From contig NZ_JAFIBI010000001.1 in NCBI RefSeq assembly GCF_017832975.1, positions 3,472,001-3,536,000 of the forward strand: 64,000 nt of DNA. Direction: 5' to 3'. The notes under the pieces are model-generated. The model ran no database searches. It had not been told where the DNA came from and saw only the letters and a list, made by a program, of their open reading frames with translations. Numbering within the stretch: the stretch's first letter is position 1; each line of letters begins with the position of its first letter. A program made the position numbers and the translations under genes. Shown one piece after another: positions 7,650-16,510 of this stretch. Source of the stretch: Arthrobacter sp. PvP023 (lineage in GTDB: Bacteria > Actinomycetota > Actinomycetes > Actinomycetales > Micrococcaceae).

Positions 7650-9146
7650 ATGAACCCGGTGGTCGGCGTTGCGGCCTTCGTGGCGGTTTCCGTGGCCACC
7701 GCCGTCATCGGGTTCTACGGGTTGCGGATTTCACGGACCACAGGCGACTTCTACGTGGCATCCCGGACCGTCCGCCCCTGGTGGAACGCTTCCGCGATTG
7801 GCGGCGAATACCTTTCGGCCGCCAGTTTCCTGGGCGTCGCAGGACTGGTCCTGCTCTCCGGGACGGATGCCCTCTGGTTTCCCATCGGCTACACGGCGGG
7901 GTACCTGATGCTGCTGCTCTTCGTTGCCGCCCCGCTGCGCCGTTCGGGCGCCTATACGATTCCGGATTTCACGGAGGTACGGCTGGATTCCCGGCCCGTC
8001 CGCCGGGTCACCAGCCTGGTGGTTGTGGTGGTGGGCTGGCTTTACATTGTGCCGCAGCTTCACGGCGCCGCCCTGACGATCCGCATCACCACCGGGCTGC
8101 CGTCCTGGGTGGGGTCCGTGGCGGTGGTCATCGTGGTCTGCCTGACGGTGGTGGCCGGCGGCATGCGCTCCATCACTTTTGTGCAGGCGTTCCAGTACTG
8201 GCTGAAGCTGACAGCCATGGCGGTGCCCCTTGTCTTCATCGCCCTGGTACTGGCCGGCAACGGGGTCCCTTCGGTGGCGGAGGCCAATACCAACCCCACC
8301 GGCCTCGCACCGACAGGTCCGTACCAGAACATCTCACTGCTCGTGGCGCTGCTCTTCGGGACGCTAGGGCTGCCACACGTGCTGGTGCGGTTCTACACCA
8401 ACCCGGACGGGCAGACGGCGCGCCGGACCACGTTGATCGTGCTGGGACTGTTGTCCGTCTTCTATCTCTTTCCCACTGCCTACGGCCTGATCGGAAGGAT
8501 GTTCGCCCCGGGCCTTGCCCAGGGGGGCAGGTCGGATGCGCTGGTCCTGCTGCTTCCGGGCCGGCTGATCGGGGGTCCTGCCGGCGACCTGCTCTCGGCG
8601 CTGGTGGTGGCGGGGGCATTCGCCGCCTTCCTGTCCACCACGTCGGGCCTGGTGGTCTCCCTGGCGGGCGTCATCAGCCAGGACGTGCTGGGCGGAAGCG
8701 TCCGTGGCTTCCGGCTGGCCGCCCTGATCTCGGCAACCGTTCCGCTGGGATTCGCCTTCATGACGGACTCCCTGGCCTTGGCCGGCAGCGTGGGCCTCGT
8801 GTTCGCGTTTACGGCTTCAACGATTTGTCCCGCCCTGCTGCTGGGGATCTGGTGGCGGGGCCTCACGGATGCCGGAGCGATCGCCGGGATGGTGACCGGC
8901 GGCGTCCTGTGCGGCGGCGCTCTGGTTGCCGGTGCCCTGTCCGGTCCGGCAGCATCCGGTGCCGCGATGCCGCAGTGGCTGGCACAGCCGGCGGCCTGGA
9001 CGGTGCCGGCCGCTTTCGCCGTGATGATCGTGGTGTCCCGTGCCACCAGGGGCCGCGTGCCGAGGACGCTCACGAAGGTCATGACCAGGCTGCACACGCC
9101 GGAACGTCCGCTGGCCACCGAACGCCAGGGAACCGCCGACCACTAG
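7650..9146 (+). CDS. second sodium:solute symporter (SSS family)
   Basis: The 498-residue polytopic protein is an ActP-like member of the SSS family: SRTVRPWWNASAIGGEYLSAASFLGVAGL near the N-terminus and VVAGGMRSITFVQAFQYW in the core. It is clearly diverged from the symporter at 3146-4762, so the two are paralogues rather than a recent duplication. It is the last gene of the kinase-regulator-DUF485-symporter run and is presumably induced by that two-component system to import a small carboxylate. The substrate is unknown. Confidence 0.88.
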   Translation: MNPVVGVAAFVAVSVATAVIGFYGLRISRTTGDFYVASRTVRPWWNASAIGGEYLSAASFLGVAGLVLLSGTDALWFPIGYTAGYLMLLLFVAAPLRRSGAYTIPDFTEVRLDSRPVRRVTSLVVVVVGWLYIVPQLHGAALTIRITTGLPSWVGSVAVVIVVCLTVVAGGMRSITFVQAFQYWLKLTAMAVPLVFIALVLAGNGVPSVAEANTNPTGLAPTGPYQNISLLVALLFGTLGLPHVLVRFYTNPDGQTARRTTLIVLGLLSVFYLFPTAYGLIGRMFAPGLAQGGRSDALVLLLPGRLIGGPAGDLLSALVVAGAFAAFLSTTSGLVVSLAGVISQDVLGGSVRGFRLAALISATVPLGFAFMTDSLALAGSVGLVFAFTASTICPALLLGIWWRGLTDAGAIAGMVTGGVLCGGALVAGALSGPAASGAAMPQWLAQPAAWTVPAAFAVMIVVSRATRGRVPRTLTKVMTRLHTPERPLATERQGTADH

Positions 9147-9171
9147 GGGAACCGGCGAACGTGCGGGAAGA

Positions 9172-9756
9172 TCAGTCGATGGCAGCCATGAGCTCGACGA
9201 CGCGGTCCAGGAAGGCGTCCACCTGGGTTTCCTCGTAGCCGTCTTTGCCCTTGGCCTGGCGGAAGACGGCGCGGCGGACATTGTCGACGCTGAGCGGCTG
9301 GTCGTTCTCGAGATAGCCGATGAGGTCGTGGCACAGGTTGTCAACGTCCACGGTGTTGTAGCTCCGAACCCGTCCGCCCGCCGGCCGGCGGAACCGTTCG
9401 CCGTCGGGGCGGTGGAGCCTCCCCCGCAGGAGACCGGACAGCTTGCCGATTTCACGGAGCCAGGCGTCCTCGCCGCGGGCTTCGATGAGCTCATCACGCT
9501 CGCGCCGCGCGAAGGCGTCTTCCAGGCGGTCCAGGGCGGCGTCGACACCGGCCGCGGCATAGCCTCCTTTGACCGGATCGAAGCAGACCGCCCTGACATC
9601 GGCGCTCTTGATGACCTGTGCGGCAGCTCCCGGATTCTCGAAAGAAACCCGTGCGCGCTGGAGGAACTGGTCCACCTGCTTGGCGTTGTAGCCGTATTCG
9701 TTCCGCTGCACGCGGTCAAAAGACGCAGGTATCTGCCGTTGAATGTCCACTGTCAC
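9172..9756 (-). CDS. DivIVA domain-containing protein
   Basis: The 194-residue protein carries two short DivIVA-like modules: residues about 9-35 (FDRVQRNEYGYNAKQVDQFLQRA) and about 162-190 (FRQAKGKDGYEETQVDAFLDRVVELM). Both have the GY..xQVDxFL core. The region between is charged and helical. Unlike true Wag31/DivIVA there is no long coiled coil, so this is a small DivIVA-domain protein of unknown role, perhaps in cell-envelope or division scaffolding. The GTG at 9756 was chosen because GAAGGAAG precedes it; upstream readings lie antisense to cdsA. Confidence 0.8.
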   Translation of the reverse strand: MTVDIQRQIPASFDRVQRNEYGYNAKQVDQFLQRARVSFENPGAAAQVIKSADVRAVCFDPVKGGYAAAGVDAALDRLEDAFARRERDELIEARGEDAWLREIGKLSGLLRGRLHRPDGERFRRPAGGRVRSYNTVDVDNLCHDLIGYLENDQPLSVDNVRRAVFRQAKGKDGYEETQVDAFLDRVVELMAAID

Positions 9757-9833
9757 TTTGCTTCCTTCAGTGCTGTTCAGCTGTTTTGCTCCGCACCAGT
9801 CTAAGGTGCCGGGATGTTTCCGGGCAGGGCGCT

Positions 9834-10754
9834 TTAGGCGCCGGAGACAGCCGTGAACAGAATAAACGCCGCCGGAGAGGCGAACACGATTGAGTCCAGG
9901 CGGTCCATGACGCCGCCGTGACCGGGCAGGATGCTGCTCATGTCCTTGATGCCGAGTTCCCGTTTGACCATCGATTCGGAGAGGTCCCCGATGGTTGCCG
10001 CAGCCACCATGCCCACGGCGAGCACCACACCCACCCACCAGGGCTTGTCCAGCAGGAACAGGCAGGCCAGGACACCCACGGCGATGGCGCCCGCGATGGA
10101 GCCTGCGAACCCTTCCCATGATTTCTTCGGACTGATCTTGGGCGCCATGGGATGCTTTCCGAAGGACGCCCCCACCAGATAGCCGAAAGTATCGTTGGAA
10201 ACCACCAGCAGGAGCATGGTGGCGATCTGCCACGCGCCGTGCGGAACCACTCCACCGGGCCACAGGCCTACCGGCGTCACGCTCCCCACGCCGTGCAGCG
10301 GCAGGATCGCGAAACTGATGAAGAAGGGAACCCAGGCCAGCGTAAAGACCCCGGCAAAGATGCTGCGGGCAGATCCCGCGGCGCTCTCGATGGTCCGCCA
10401 CAGCAGCACTGCTACGCTGCTTGCCAGGAGCGCGAACAGCAGGCTTTCCAGTCCGCCGAAGTATGCAGCCAGCGGCATTCCCACGGTGCCCACCATCACC
10501 GGGATGATGGGCAAACGGGTGCCGCTGACCTCAAGGGCCCGGAAGATTTCCCAGACGCCGAACACCGCGAAGGTGGTGGTGACCAGGACAAATCCGAGCG
10601 GCAGGAACAGGAGACCCCCCAATACGGCGAAAAGCATTGCGAGACCCACCGCCGTGGCGGCCGGAAGGTTCCTTCCGGCCTTGGGCGTCGGGTTGGAGCG
10701 TTGCTTCCCCCGGACCCGGACCCTGGGTCCGGGTGCCTGCTGTGCCTGATCCAT
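9834..10754 (-). CDS. cdsA: phosphatidate cytidylyltransferase
   Basis: The 306-residue integral membrane enzyme makes CDP-diacylglycerol from phosphatidate and CTP, the branch point for phospholipid synthesis. The CdsA signature is complete near the C-terminus: SPKKSWEGFAGS, then GDLSESMVKRELGIKDMSSILPGHGGVMDRLDS. The first 25 residues are basic and cytosolic. The ATG overlaps the frr stop by ATGA, giving an frr-cdsA pair as in many bacteria, with pyrH, tsf and rpsB further upstream. Confidence 0.96.
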   Translation of the reverse strand: MDQAQQAPGPRVRVRGKQRSNPTPKAGRNLPAATAVGLAMLFAVLGGLLFLPLGFVLVTTTFAVFGVWEIFRALEVSGTRLPIIPVMVGTVGMPLAAYFGGLESLLFALLASSVAVLLWRTIESAAGSARSIFAGVFTLAWVPFFISFAILPLHGVGSVTPVGLWPGGVVPHGAWQIATMLLLVVSNDTFGYLVGASFGKHPMAPKISPKKSWEGFAGSIAGAIAVGVLACLFLLDKPWWVGVVLAVGMVAAATIGDLSESMVKRELGIKDMSSILPGHGGVMDRLDSIVFASPAAFILFTAVSGA

Positions 10755-11311
10755 CAGACCTCGAGCAGCTCGGCTTCCTTGCGCTTGAGCAGATCGTCGA
10801 TGCCGTCTACGTGTGCCTTGGTCAGGGCGTCGAGTTCCTTCTCGCCGCGCGCTCCCTCGTCCTCGCCCGCTTCGCCGTCCTTGACCAGCTTGTCCAGGGT
10901 TTCCTTTGCCTTACGGCGGATGTTCCGAATGGACACCTTGGCGTCCTCGCCCTTTGCCTTGACGATCTTGACGTATTCCTTGCGGCGTTCCTTGGTCAGC
11001 TCCGGGATGGTGATCCGGATGACGTTCCCGTCGTTGGAGGGGTTGGCGCCCACCTCGGAATCGCTAAGGGCCCGCTCGATGTCGCGCAGGGCCGTCTTGT
11101 CGAACGGGGTGATCAGGATGGTGCGGGCGTCGGGAACGGCGAACGATGCCAGCTGCTGCAGCGGGGTGGGCGAACCGTAGTAGTCCACCAGCACCCGGTT
11201 GTAGAGTCCCGGCGTGGCACGGCCGGTACGGATTGACGCGAAGTCTTCCTTGGCTACCTCGACTGCCTTGTCCATCTTGTCCCCGGCTTCGAGCAAGGTC
11301 TCTTCGATCAC
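10754..11311 (-). CDS. frr: ribosome recycling factor
   Basis: The 185-residue protein has normal RRF length and motifs: the start [32 protein letters not shown], the central [13 protein letters not shown], and [26 protein letters not shown]. It splits the post-termination ribosome with EF-G. It follows pyrH on the same strand after about 110 bp and overlaps cdsA by 4 nt. Confidence 0.98.
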   Translation of the reverse strand: MIEETLLEAGDKMDKAVEVAKEDFASIRTGRATPGLYNRVLVDYYGSPTPLQQLASFAVPDARTILITPFDKTALRDIERALSDSEVGANPSNDGNVIRITIPELTKERRKEYVKIVKAKGEDAKVSIRNIRRKAKETLDKLVKDGEAGEDEGARGEKELDALTKAHVDGIDDLLKRKEAELLEV

Positions 11312-11422
11312 GGTCTCTCCTCAGAAATTGGTGCATTCCGGCTGGCCGGAGCAATGCACGGTTCGTTCCGTCTTTGCGGCCCGCCCTGCGGGCCGGCCTT
11401 CCTCAAATCATCCTAGCCGTTG

Positions 11423-12160
11423 CTAGGGGGTGACTACGGTGCCCAGCTGCTCGCCGCGGATCGCCCGGGTCACGTTGCCTTCGCCTTCCATGCCGAAAAC
11501 CACCATGGTGAGGTTGTTGTCCTTGCACATGGTCATGGCGGTCTGGTCCATGACACGGATGTCGCGGCGCAGGGCGTCGTCGTAGCTGAGGTGGTCGAGC
11601 TTTTCGGCGTCAGGGTCCTTCTTGGGGTCGGCGGTGTAGACGCCGTCCACACCGCTCTTGGCCATCAGGACGACGTCGGCATGCACTTCCAGCGCGCGCT
11701 GGGCAGCCACGGTGTCAGTGGAGAAGTACGGCAGTCCGGCTCCTGCGCCGAAGATCACGACGCGGCCTTTTTCCATGTGGCGGATGGCCCGGCGCGGGAT
11801 GTACGCCTCAGCGACCTGGCCCATGGTGATGGCACTCTGAACGCGGGTCTCCACTCCCGCCTGTTCCAGGAAGTCCTGGAGCGCGAGGCAGTTCATCACA
11901 GTGCCCAGCATGCCCATGTAGTCGGCACGGGAACGGTCCATGCCGCTCTGGGAGAGTTCCGCGCCGCGGAAGAAGTTGCCGCCGCCTACGACGATCGCCA
12001 CCTCGACGTCGGGAACTGCTGCAGCGATCTGTTTGGCGACTCCGCGGACGGTGTCCGGGTCAACGCCCAGCTTTCCGCCGCCGAAGACCTCGCCGGAGAG
12101 TTTCAGGAGGACGCGACGCCGGCTCTTCTCTGACTGGACAGAATTGTTGACGGTTTCCAT
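11423..12160 (-). CDS. pyrH: UMP kinase
   Basis: The 245-residue amino-acid-kinase-fold enzyme phosphorylates UMP to UDP. Motifs include [30 protein letters not shown], the [42 protein letters not shown] region and [16 protein letters not shown]. It sits between tsf and frr as in most actinobacteria, but a hairpin after tsf suggests partly separate transcription. Confidence 0.97.
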   Translation of the reverse strand: METVNNSVQSEKSRRRVLLKLSGEVFGGGKLGVDPDTVRGVAKQIAAAVPDVEVAIVVGGGNFFRGAELSQSGMDRSRADYMGMLGTVMNCLALQDFLEQAGVETRVQSAITMGQVAEAYIPRRAIRHMEKGRVVIFGAGAGLPYFSTDTVAAQRALEVHADVVLMAKSGVDGVYTADPKKDPDAEKLDHLSYDDALRRDIRVMDQTAMTMCKDNNLTMVVFGMEGEGNVTRAIRGEQLGTVVTP

Positions 12161-12263
12161 GGTGCCTTCCCGTAAATGAGCTCTGAGCTAGGTTATCGTG
12201 CCCGATGGCCAAAGGTGTCATTTCCCAGGGCCTTATGTGCAGCCCCGAAGGCTGCGGTTGCAT

Positions 12264-12300
12264 GCAAAAGGGGCGGCCACCGAAGTGACCACCCCTTTGC
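12264..12300 (-). terminator. tsf terminator hairpin
   Basis: GCAAAAGGGGCGGCCAC (12264-12280) pairs with GTGACCACCCCTTTGC (12285-12300) around a CGAA loop with one extra base; read leftward the stem ends in TTTTGC. It lies 9 bp after the tsf stop and before pyrH, so it probably ends or attenuates the rpsB-tsf message. Confidence 0.7.
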
Positions 12301-12308
12301 GTGTCTAA

Positions 12309-13145
12309 CTAGGAACCGACGCGGAAACGCGCAAATGCGGTGCCCTTGACGCCGGCCTCTTCGAGGACCTGCGCCACAGACTTCTTGGCATCCTTGGCGA
12401 ATGCCTGGTCAACCAGCACCTCACCCTTGTAGAAGCCCGTCACGCGGCCTTCCACAATCTTGGTCATGGCTGCCTCGGGCTTGCCCTCGGCCTTGGCCGT
12501 TTCCTCGGCGATACGGCGCTCGGACTCAACCAGGTCGGCCGGAACGTCCTCGCGGGTCAGGTAGTTCGGAGCCATGGCGGCGATGTGGACAGCGACGTCG
12601 TGTGCTGCGGTTGCAGCTGCTTCGCCTTCGCCGTCAACAGCGAACAGGACGCCGACCTGGGCCGGGAGGTCCTTGGAGGTCTTGTGCAGGTAAGCGTCAA
12701 CCGTGCCGCCCTCGAGGCGGGAAATACGGCGGACAACAACCTTTTCGCCCAGGATTGCGCCCTCTTCGACGACAACCTCGGACAGCGGCTTGCCGTCAAC
12801 TTCAGTGGCCAGCAGGGTTTCGATGTCGGCTGCGCCGGACTCGACTGCGACGGCCAGGACCTTGTCGGCCAGCTGGATGAACTTGTCAGCCTTGGCCACG
12901 AAGTCGGTCTCGCAGTTAACTTCGATCATCACGCCAACGCCGCCGGCGACCTTGGCAGCAACCAGGCCTTCAGCGGTGGAGCGGCCTTCACGCTTGGTAG
13001 CGCCCTTCAGGCCCTTGATGCGGATGATTTCGATGGCCTTTTCGGCGTCACCGTTGGCTTCGTCAAGAGCCTTCTTGACATCCATCATGCCGGCGCCAGT
13101 GCGCTCACGCAGAGCCTTGATATCAGCGGCAGTGTAGTTCGCCAT
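12309..13145 (-). CDS. tsf: elongation factor Ts
   Basis: The 278-residue guanine-nucleotide exchange factor for EF-Tu begins MANYTAADIKALRERTGAGMMDVKKALDE. It has the core signature EVNCETDFVAK and the family-typical AMTKIVEGRVTGFYKGEVLVDQAF near the C-terminus. It lies 135 bp downstream of rpsB with two hairpins in the gap. Confidence 0.98.
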   Translation of the reverse strand: MANYTAADIKALRERTGAGMMDVKKALDEANGDAEKAIEIIRIKGLKGATKREGRSTAEGLVAAKVAGGVGVMIEVNCETDFVAKADKFIQLADKVLAVAVESGAADIETLLATEVDGKPLSEVVVEEGAILGEKVVVRRISRLEGGTVDAYLHKTSKDLPAQVGVLFAVDGEGEAAATAAHDVAVHIAAMAPNYLTREDVPADLVESERRIAEETAKAEGKPEAAMTKIVEGRVTGFYKGEVLVDQAFAKDAKKSVAQVLEEAGVKGTAFARFRVGS

Positions 13146-13184
13146 GTGAACCCCTCTGTCTAGAAATTTTGTGTGGTGTACGGA

Positions 13185-13227
13185 CTGACAGGACGGCGGC
13201 TCACCAAGTGAGCGGCCATCCTGTCAG
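13185..13227 (-). terminator. rpsB-tsf intercistronic hairpin 1
   Basis: Two 20-nt arms at 13185-13204 and 13208-13227 pair with two mismatches around a CAA loop. There is no T tract. Being between two genes that are normally co-expressed, it is more likely an attenuator or mRNA-stability element than a full stop. Confidence 0.55.
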
Positions 13228-13231
13228 AAAC

Positions 13232-13257
13232 CCCCGGCACTGCGGACAGTGCCGGGG
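13232..13257 (-). terminator. rpsB-tsf intercistronic hairpin 2
   Basis: A perfect 11-bp stem (CCCCGGCACTG / CAGTGCCGGGG) with a 4-nt loop lies 23 bp after the rpsB stop and only 4 nt from hairpin 1. A leaky terminator between rpsB and tsf is known in Escherichia coli; a similar role is inferred. Confidence 0.6.
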
Positions 13258-13280
13258 ATGGTCCAGATTTACTTGTCTGC

Positions 13281-14165
13281 CTACTTGGCAGCGTCGGCTT
13301 CGCCGGCTGCAGGCTCGGTTGCCTCGGCAGCTGCCGGGGCTTCCTCTGCGGCGGCAGGAGCTTCTTCTGCAGCGGCCGGAGCAGCAGCTTCTTCAGACTT
13401 GCTGCCTTCGAGGAGCTCGCGCTCCCACTCGGCCAGCGGCTCTTCCGGAGCTTCCGTGGTGCCGGTTGCGCGCTGGTTACGGGCGATCAGGCCCTCGGCA
13501 ACAGCGTCAGCAACAACGCGGGTCAGCAGGTTGACGGAGCGGATGGCGTCGTCGTTACCCGGGATCGGGAAGTCGACTTCGTCCGGATCGCAGTTGGTGT
13601 CCAGGATGGCCACAACCGGAATGTTCAGCTTCTTGGCCTCGTCAACTGCGAGGTGTTCCTTCTTGGTGTCCACGATCCAGAGCACGGAAGGTGCCTTGGT
13701 CAGGTTGCGGATACCGCCGAGGTTGGTCTCGAGCTTGGTGAGTTCACGGCGAAGGAGCAGCAGTTCCTTCTTGGTGTACGCAGAGCCGGCGACGTCGTCG
13801 AAGTCGATCTCTTCGAGTTCCTTCATGCGCTGGATGCGCTTGGAGACCGTCTGGAAGTTGGTCAGCATACCGCCGAGCCAACGCTGGTTGACGTACGGCT
13901 GGCCAACGCGGGTGGCCTGCTCGGCGATGGATTCCTGCGCCTGCTTCTTGGTGCCGACGAAGAGAACGGTGCCGCCGTGTGCGACGGTGGCCTTGACGAA
14001 CTCGTAGGCACGGTCGATGTAGGACAGCGACTGCTGCAGGTCAATGATGTAGATGCCGTTGCGCTCCGTGAAGATGAAGCGCTTCATCTTCGGGTTCCAA
14101 CGACGGGTCTGGTGTCCAAAGTGGACGCCGCTGTCAAGCAGCTGGCGCATAGTTACGACGGGCAT
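13281..14165 (-). CDS. rpsB: 30S ribosomal protein S2
   Basis: The protein has 294 residues; the conserved S2 core covers about 1-230 ([77 protein letters not shown]). The C-terminus carries a roughly 50-residue Ala/Glu/Pro-rich extension built from short EEAPAAA units, common in high-GC actinobacteria and absent from E. coli S2. GGAAGGAG lies 7 nt upstream of the ATG. A hairpin directly abuts that ribosome-binding site. Confidence 0.98.
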   Translation of the reverse strand: MPVVTMRQLLDSGVHFGHQTRRWNPKMKRFIFTERNGIYIIDLQQSLSYIDRAYEFVKATVAHGGTVLFVGTKKQAQESIAEQATRVGQPYVNQRWLGGMLTNFQTVSKRIQRMKELEEIDFDDVAGSAYTKKELLLLRRELTKLETNLGGIRNLTKAPSVLWIVDTKKEHLAVDEAKKLNIPVVAILDTNCDPDEVDFPIPGNDDAIRSVNLLTRVVADAVAEGLIARNQRATGTTEAPEEPLAEWERELLEGSKSEEAAAPAAAEEAPAAAEEAPAAAEATEPAAGEADAAK

Positions 14166-14180
14166 GCCGACGCTCCTTCC

Positions 14181-14223
14181 GGCAGGTCATTCATGAGAGA
14201 GCCCATGGCTCTCTTACCCTGCC
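14181..14223 (-). promoter_or_regulatory. rpsB leader stem-loop abutting the Shine-Dalgarno site
   Basis: An inner perfect 8-bp stem (14196-14203 with 14207-14214) sits on an outer GGCAGG/CCTGCC helix (14181-14186 with 14218-14223). The base of the outer helix touches the Shine-Dalgarno GGAAGGAG (complement at 14173-14180). A structure here could control S2 translation, for example autogenously; that is inference. The stem also contains an ATG opening a 17-codon reading frame that overlaps the rpsB start. Confidence 0.45.
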
Positions 14224-14617
14224 AATAGTTGACGGTTGATTAGCTTCGCCCAGGCGGGCGTTGCTCCTGGCATCCATTGCACTTCTCATCAGTACCGTTG
14301 CCGGTCCTGACCGCAAGAGGCGCAATCCTCCGCAGCCTGAAGCCGGGGCTTCGGAACGGGAGGGCTGGATACGCGTAGTCAGCCGCTGCTCCCCCACACC
14401 TCTGAATGAGACGTGCTGACTAGAACGTCCGGAAGGACCAGGCGACCAAGAGGTGGCATGAACCGCCGGCCGGGCATCGTTGAGGGCACAGCAAACTGCT
14501 CCGTCAAGTGTACTACAGCGTCCCCGCAGGATCGGACCATTTTCAGGCCTCCCCCGTTTGTCCACATAGCGGCGCCGGCACCTTCCGGCCCGGACTCCGG
14601 GATCGCAGGCTGGGGTG
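14224..14617. other. non-coding gap between rpsB leader and M23 peptidase
   Basis: No convincing gene lies here. The stretch must hold the leftward rpsB promoter and the rightward peptidase promoter. A leftward TACACT (-10 like) is visible at 14512-14507 but without a matching -35, so the rpsB promoter is not assigned. The readings on both strands have biased composition and no recognisable protein motif. Confidence 0.4.
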
Positions 14618-15136
14618 ATGAAAACCCGAGCCATCCCGGCCGCCATCCTGCTCTCCGTTTCAGCCATCGCGCCGGCCTCCGGCGCGGTCGGAACGCCGGG
14701 TGCGGCCACTGTGCCCGGCAGCTGGGCCTGGCCCCTGGCACCCAAGCCGGCAGTAGTACGCGCCTTCGATCCCCCGGACAAGCCGTGGATGAGCGGACAC
14801 CGCGGGGTGGACCTCCGGACAGCGGCCGACGGCGCCCCGGTCACCGCACCCGAGTCGGGAACCGTCTCGTTCGTGGGCGTCGTCGTGGACAGGCCCGTGA
14901 TCACCATCGATCACGGCAACGGCCTGCGCAGCAGCTTCGAGCCGGTTGAGAGCAGCCTCTCGAGCGGGGCTGCGGTGTCACGAGGGGATGTCATCGGAAC
15001 GGTGGCGACCGGCCATTGCGGGTCGCTGCCGTGCGTGCACTGGGGCGTGCGCCGCGGCGAGGAGTACATTAATCCGCTCTCCCTGGTGACAGACCAGCGG
15101 CCCTCCATCCTGCTTCCCGTGGGTGGACGAGGTTGA
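14618..15136 (+). CDS. secreted M23-family metallopeptidase-like protein
   Basis: The 172-residue protein has a signal peptide (about 1-24, MKTRAIPAAILLSVSAIAPASG) and a single LytM/M23 domain. Zinc ligands visible are GHRGVD (HxxxD) and the last His of VHWGVR. The first His of the usual HxH pair is replaced by Cys (CVHWG). M23 enzymes cut peptidoglycan cross-bridges; with this change the protein may be weak, altered or non-catalytic. The ATG at 14618 follows only a weak GGGG ribosome-binding site. Confidence 0.85.
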   Translation: MKTRAIPAAILLSVSAIAPASGAVGTPGAATVPGSWAWPLAPKPAVVRAFDPPDKPWMSGHRGVDLRTAADGAPVTAPESGTVSFVGVVVDRPVITIDHGNGLRSSFEPVESSLSSGAAVSRGDVIGTVATGHCGSLPCVHWGVRRGEEYINPLSLVTDQRPSILLPVGGRG

Positions 15137-15172
15137 GGGCGGAGGGCCGCAGGGGCACAGGATCCGGACCGG

Positions 15173-16363
15173 CTACACGATCGCCGAAATCCCGGTGATG
15201 GCGCGCCCCGTCACCAGGGTGTTGATCTCGTGGGTGCCTTCATAGGAGTAGATCGCTTCGGCATCAGAGAAGATCTTGGCCATCTCGAAGTCTGTGACAA
15301 TGCCGTTGCCGCCGAGGAGACTGCGGCCGATGGCTACGCTTTCGCGCATCCTGGCCGTAGTGAAGGCCTTGGCCAGGGCCGACTGCTCGTCCTTCGCCTC
15401 GCCGGCGTCTTCAAGCTGGGACAAGCGGACCATCATGCCCATCGAGCTAACTGCGTTGCCAAGAATCTGGACGAGCTGGTTCTGGACGAGCTGGAAGGAA
15501 GCGATGGGCCGGCCGAACTGGCTGCGTTCGACGGCGTACCGCCGGGCCACGTCGAAGGCTGCCAGCTGCTGGCCGACGGCCTGCCAGGCGACAGCGAGGC
15601 GAGTCACCTTCAGGACCTTGTTCGTGTCCCGGAAACTGTTCGCATGGGCGAGCTTGAAGAAGTCCGGCACCACGACGTTGTCGAGCGTGATGTCGGCGTT
15701 CTGGACGGTCCGAAGCGAAATCTTGTTTTCAATCTTGGTGGCGCTGTAACCCTCGGTTTTGGTGTCAACCAGGAAGCCCTTGACCTGGTTGTCGGCTTCG
15801 TCACGGGCGTAGATGACCACCCAGTCGGAGAAGGTGGCGTTGCCGATCCAGCGCTTGGCGCCGTTGAGGATCCAGTTGCCGCCCTCACGGCGGGCAGTGG
15901 TGCGGGTACCGCCGGCAACGTCGGAACCGCCCAGCGGCTCGGTCAGGCCGAAGGCACCGATCTTTTTCAGCGAGTAGATGTCCGGCAGCCAGGCCTCCTG
16001 CTGCTCCTGCGAGGCGAGGGCTTCAATGGAACCGGTAAACAAGCCGTCGTGCACACCCAGGAAGGTGGCGATGGAGGTGTCCGCACGCGTGGCTTCGGCA
16101 TGCAGGATGCCGGCGAACAGGTTGGAGTAGCCCTGGCGCCGGACGGGGCTGACCAGGTCGATCTCGGCCAGCTTCGGGATCAGGTCCATCGGGAACTCGG
16201 CCCGGTTCCAGCAATCGACGGCGATCGGCTTGACCTCCCGGTCCAGGAACTCGCGGACCTCGGCCAGCCGGTCGCGTTCCTTGCCGCTGAGCAGCTGCTC
16301 GAACGCGAAGAAGTCGCCGTCGGCGTACGGCAGGTTATTGATGTCGATTGCAGCTTTGGACAT
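15173..16363 (-). CDS. acyl-CoA dehydrogenase, glutaryl-CoA dehydrogenase-like
   Basis: The 396-residue flavoenzyme has a normal acyl-CoA dehydrogenase layout: FGLTEPLGGSD (FAD/substrate loop), WIGNATFSDWVVIYAR, RRYAVERSQFGRPIASFQLVQ, LLGGNGIVTDFEMAKIF and YEGTHEINTLVTGRAITG. The Glu in YEGTHEI occupies the catalytic-base position seen in the glutaryl-CoA and short/branched-chain enzymes. The substrate is not certain; GCDH-like sequence suggests lysine/tryptophan or dicarboxyl-CoA degradation. A 16-bp palindrome lies 63 bp upstream of its ATG, suggesting a TetR-type repressor. Confidence 0.88.
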   Translation of the reverse strand: MSKAAIDINNLPYADGDFFAFEQLLSGKERDRLAEVREFLDREVKPIAVDCWNRAEFPMDLIPKLAEIDLVSPVRRQGYSNLFAGILHAEATRADTSIATFLGVHDGLFTGSIEALASQEQQEAWLPDIYSLKKIGAFGLTEPLGGSDVAGGTRTTARREGGNWILNGAKRWIGNATFSDWVVIYARDEADNQVKGFLVDTKTEGYSATKIENKISLRTVQNADITLDNVVVPDFFKLAHANSFRDTNKVLKVTRLAVAWQAVGQQLAAFDVARRYAVERSQFGRPIASFQLVQNQLVQILGNAVSSMGMMVRLSQLEDAGEAKDEQSALAKAFTTARMRESVAIGRSLLGGNGIVTDFEMAKIFSDAEAIYSYEGTHEINTLVTGRAITGISAIV

Positions 16364-16425
16364 GTTGTTCCTTCACGTGTGATCAGCAGCGACCAGAAGA
16401 CGCGGGAGTCGCCGCGGCGGGTTAA

Positions 16426-16441
16426 GTTACTGATGAGTAAC
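16426..16441. promoter_or_regulatory. TetR-type operator palindrome upstream of acyl-CoA dehydrogenase
   Basis: GTTACT-GATG-AGTAAC is a perfect 6-bp inverted repeat with a 4-nt spacer. On the gene strand it overlaps -10-like hexamers (TATGTT, TAACTT). A site of the same architecture, GTTACC-GCCC-GGTAAC, lies at 36263-36278. Assignment to a TetR repressor is inference; no tetR gene is in the window. Confidence 0.5.
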
Positions 16442-16510
16442 ATACCGCAGCGGAGGGTGGCGGGCAAGCGGACCAGGGGCCTTTCCCCGCCCGGCGCGGC
16501 AAACAAAAAA

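Noticed and set aside
3146..9146. The two symporters as a recent tandem duplication
   Set aside because: They differ clearly in length and in most of the sequence outside the family motifs, and lie on opposite strands.
13281..13430. EEAPAAA units in rpsB as a CRISPR-like or satellite array
   Set aside because: They are in-frame codons of the Ala/Glu-rich S2 tail; there are no spacers.
13249..14007. Ser/Ala-rich 252-codon frame opposite rpsB
   Set aside because: It mirrors the S2 coding strand and its Ala/Glu-rich tail; S2 is certain.
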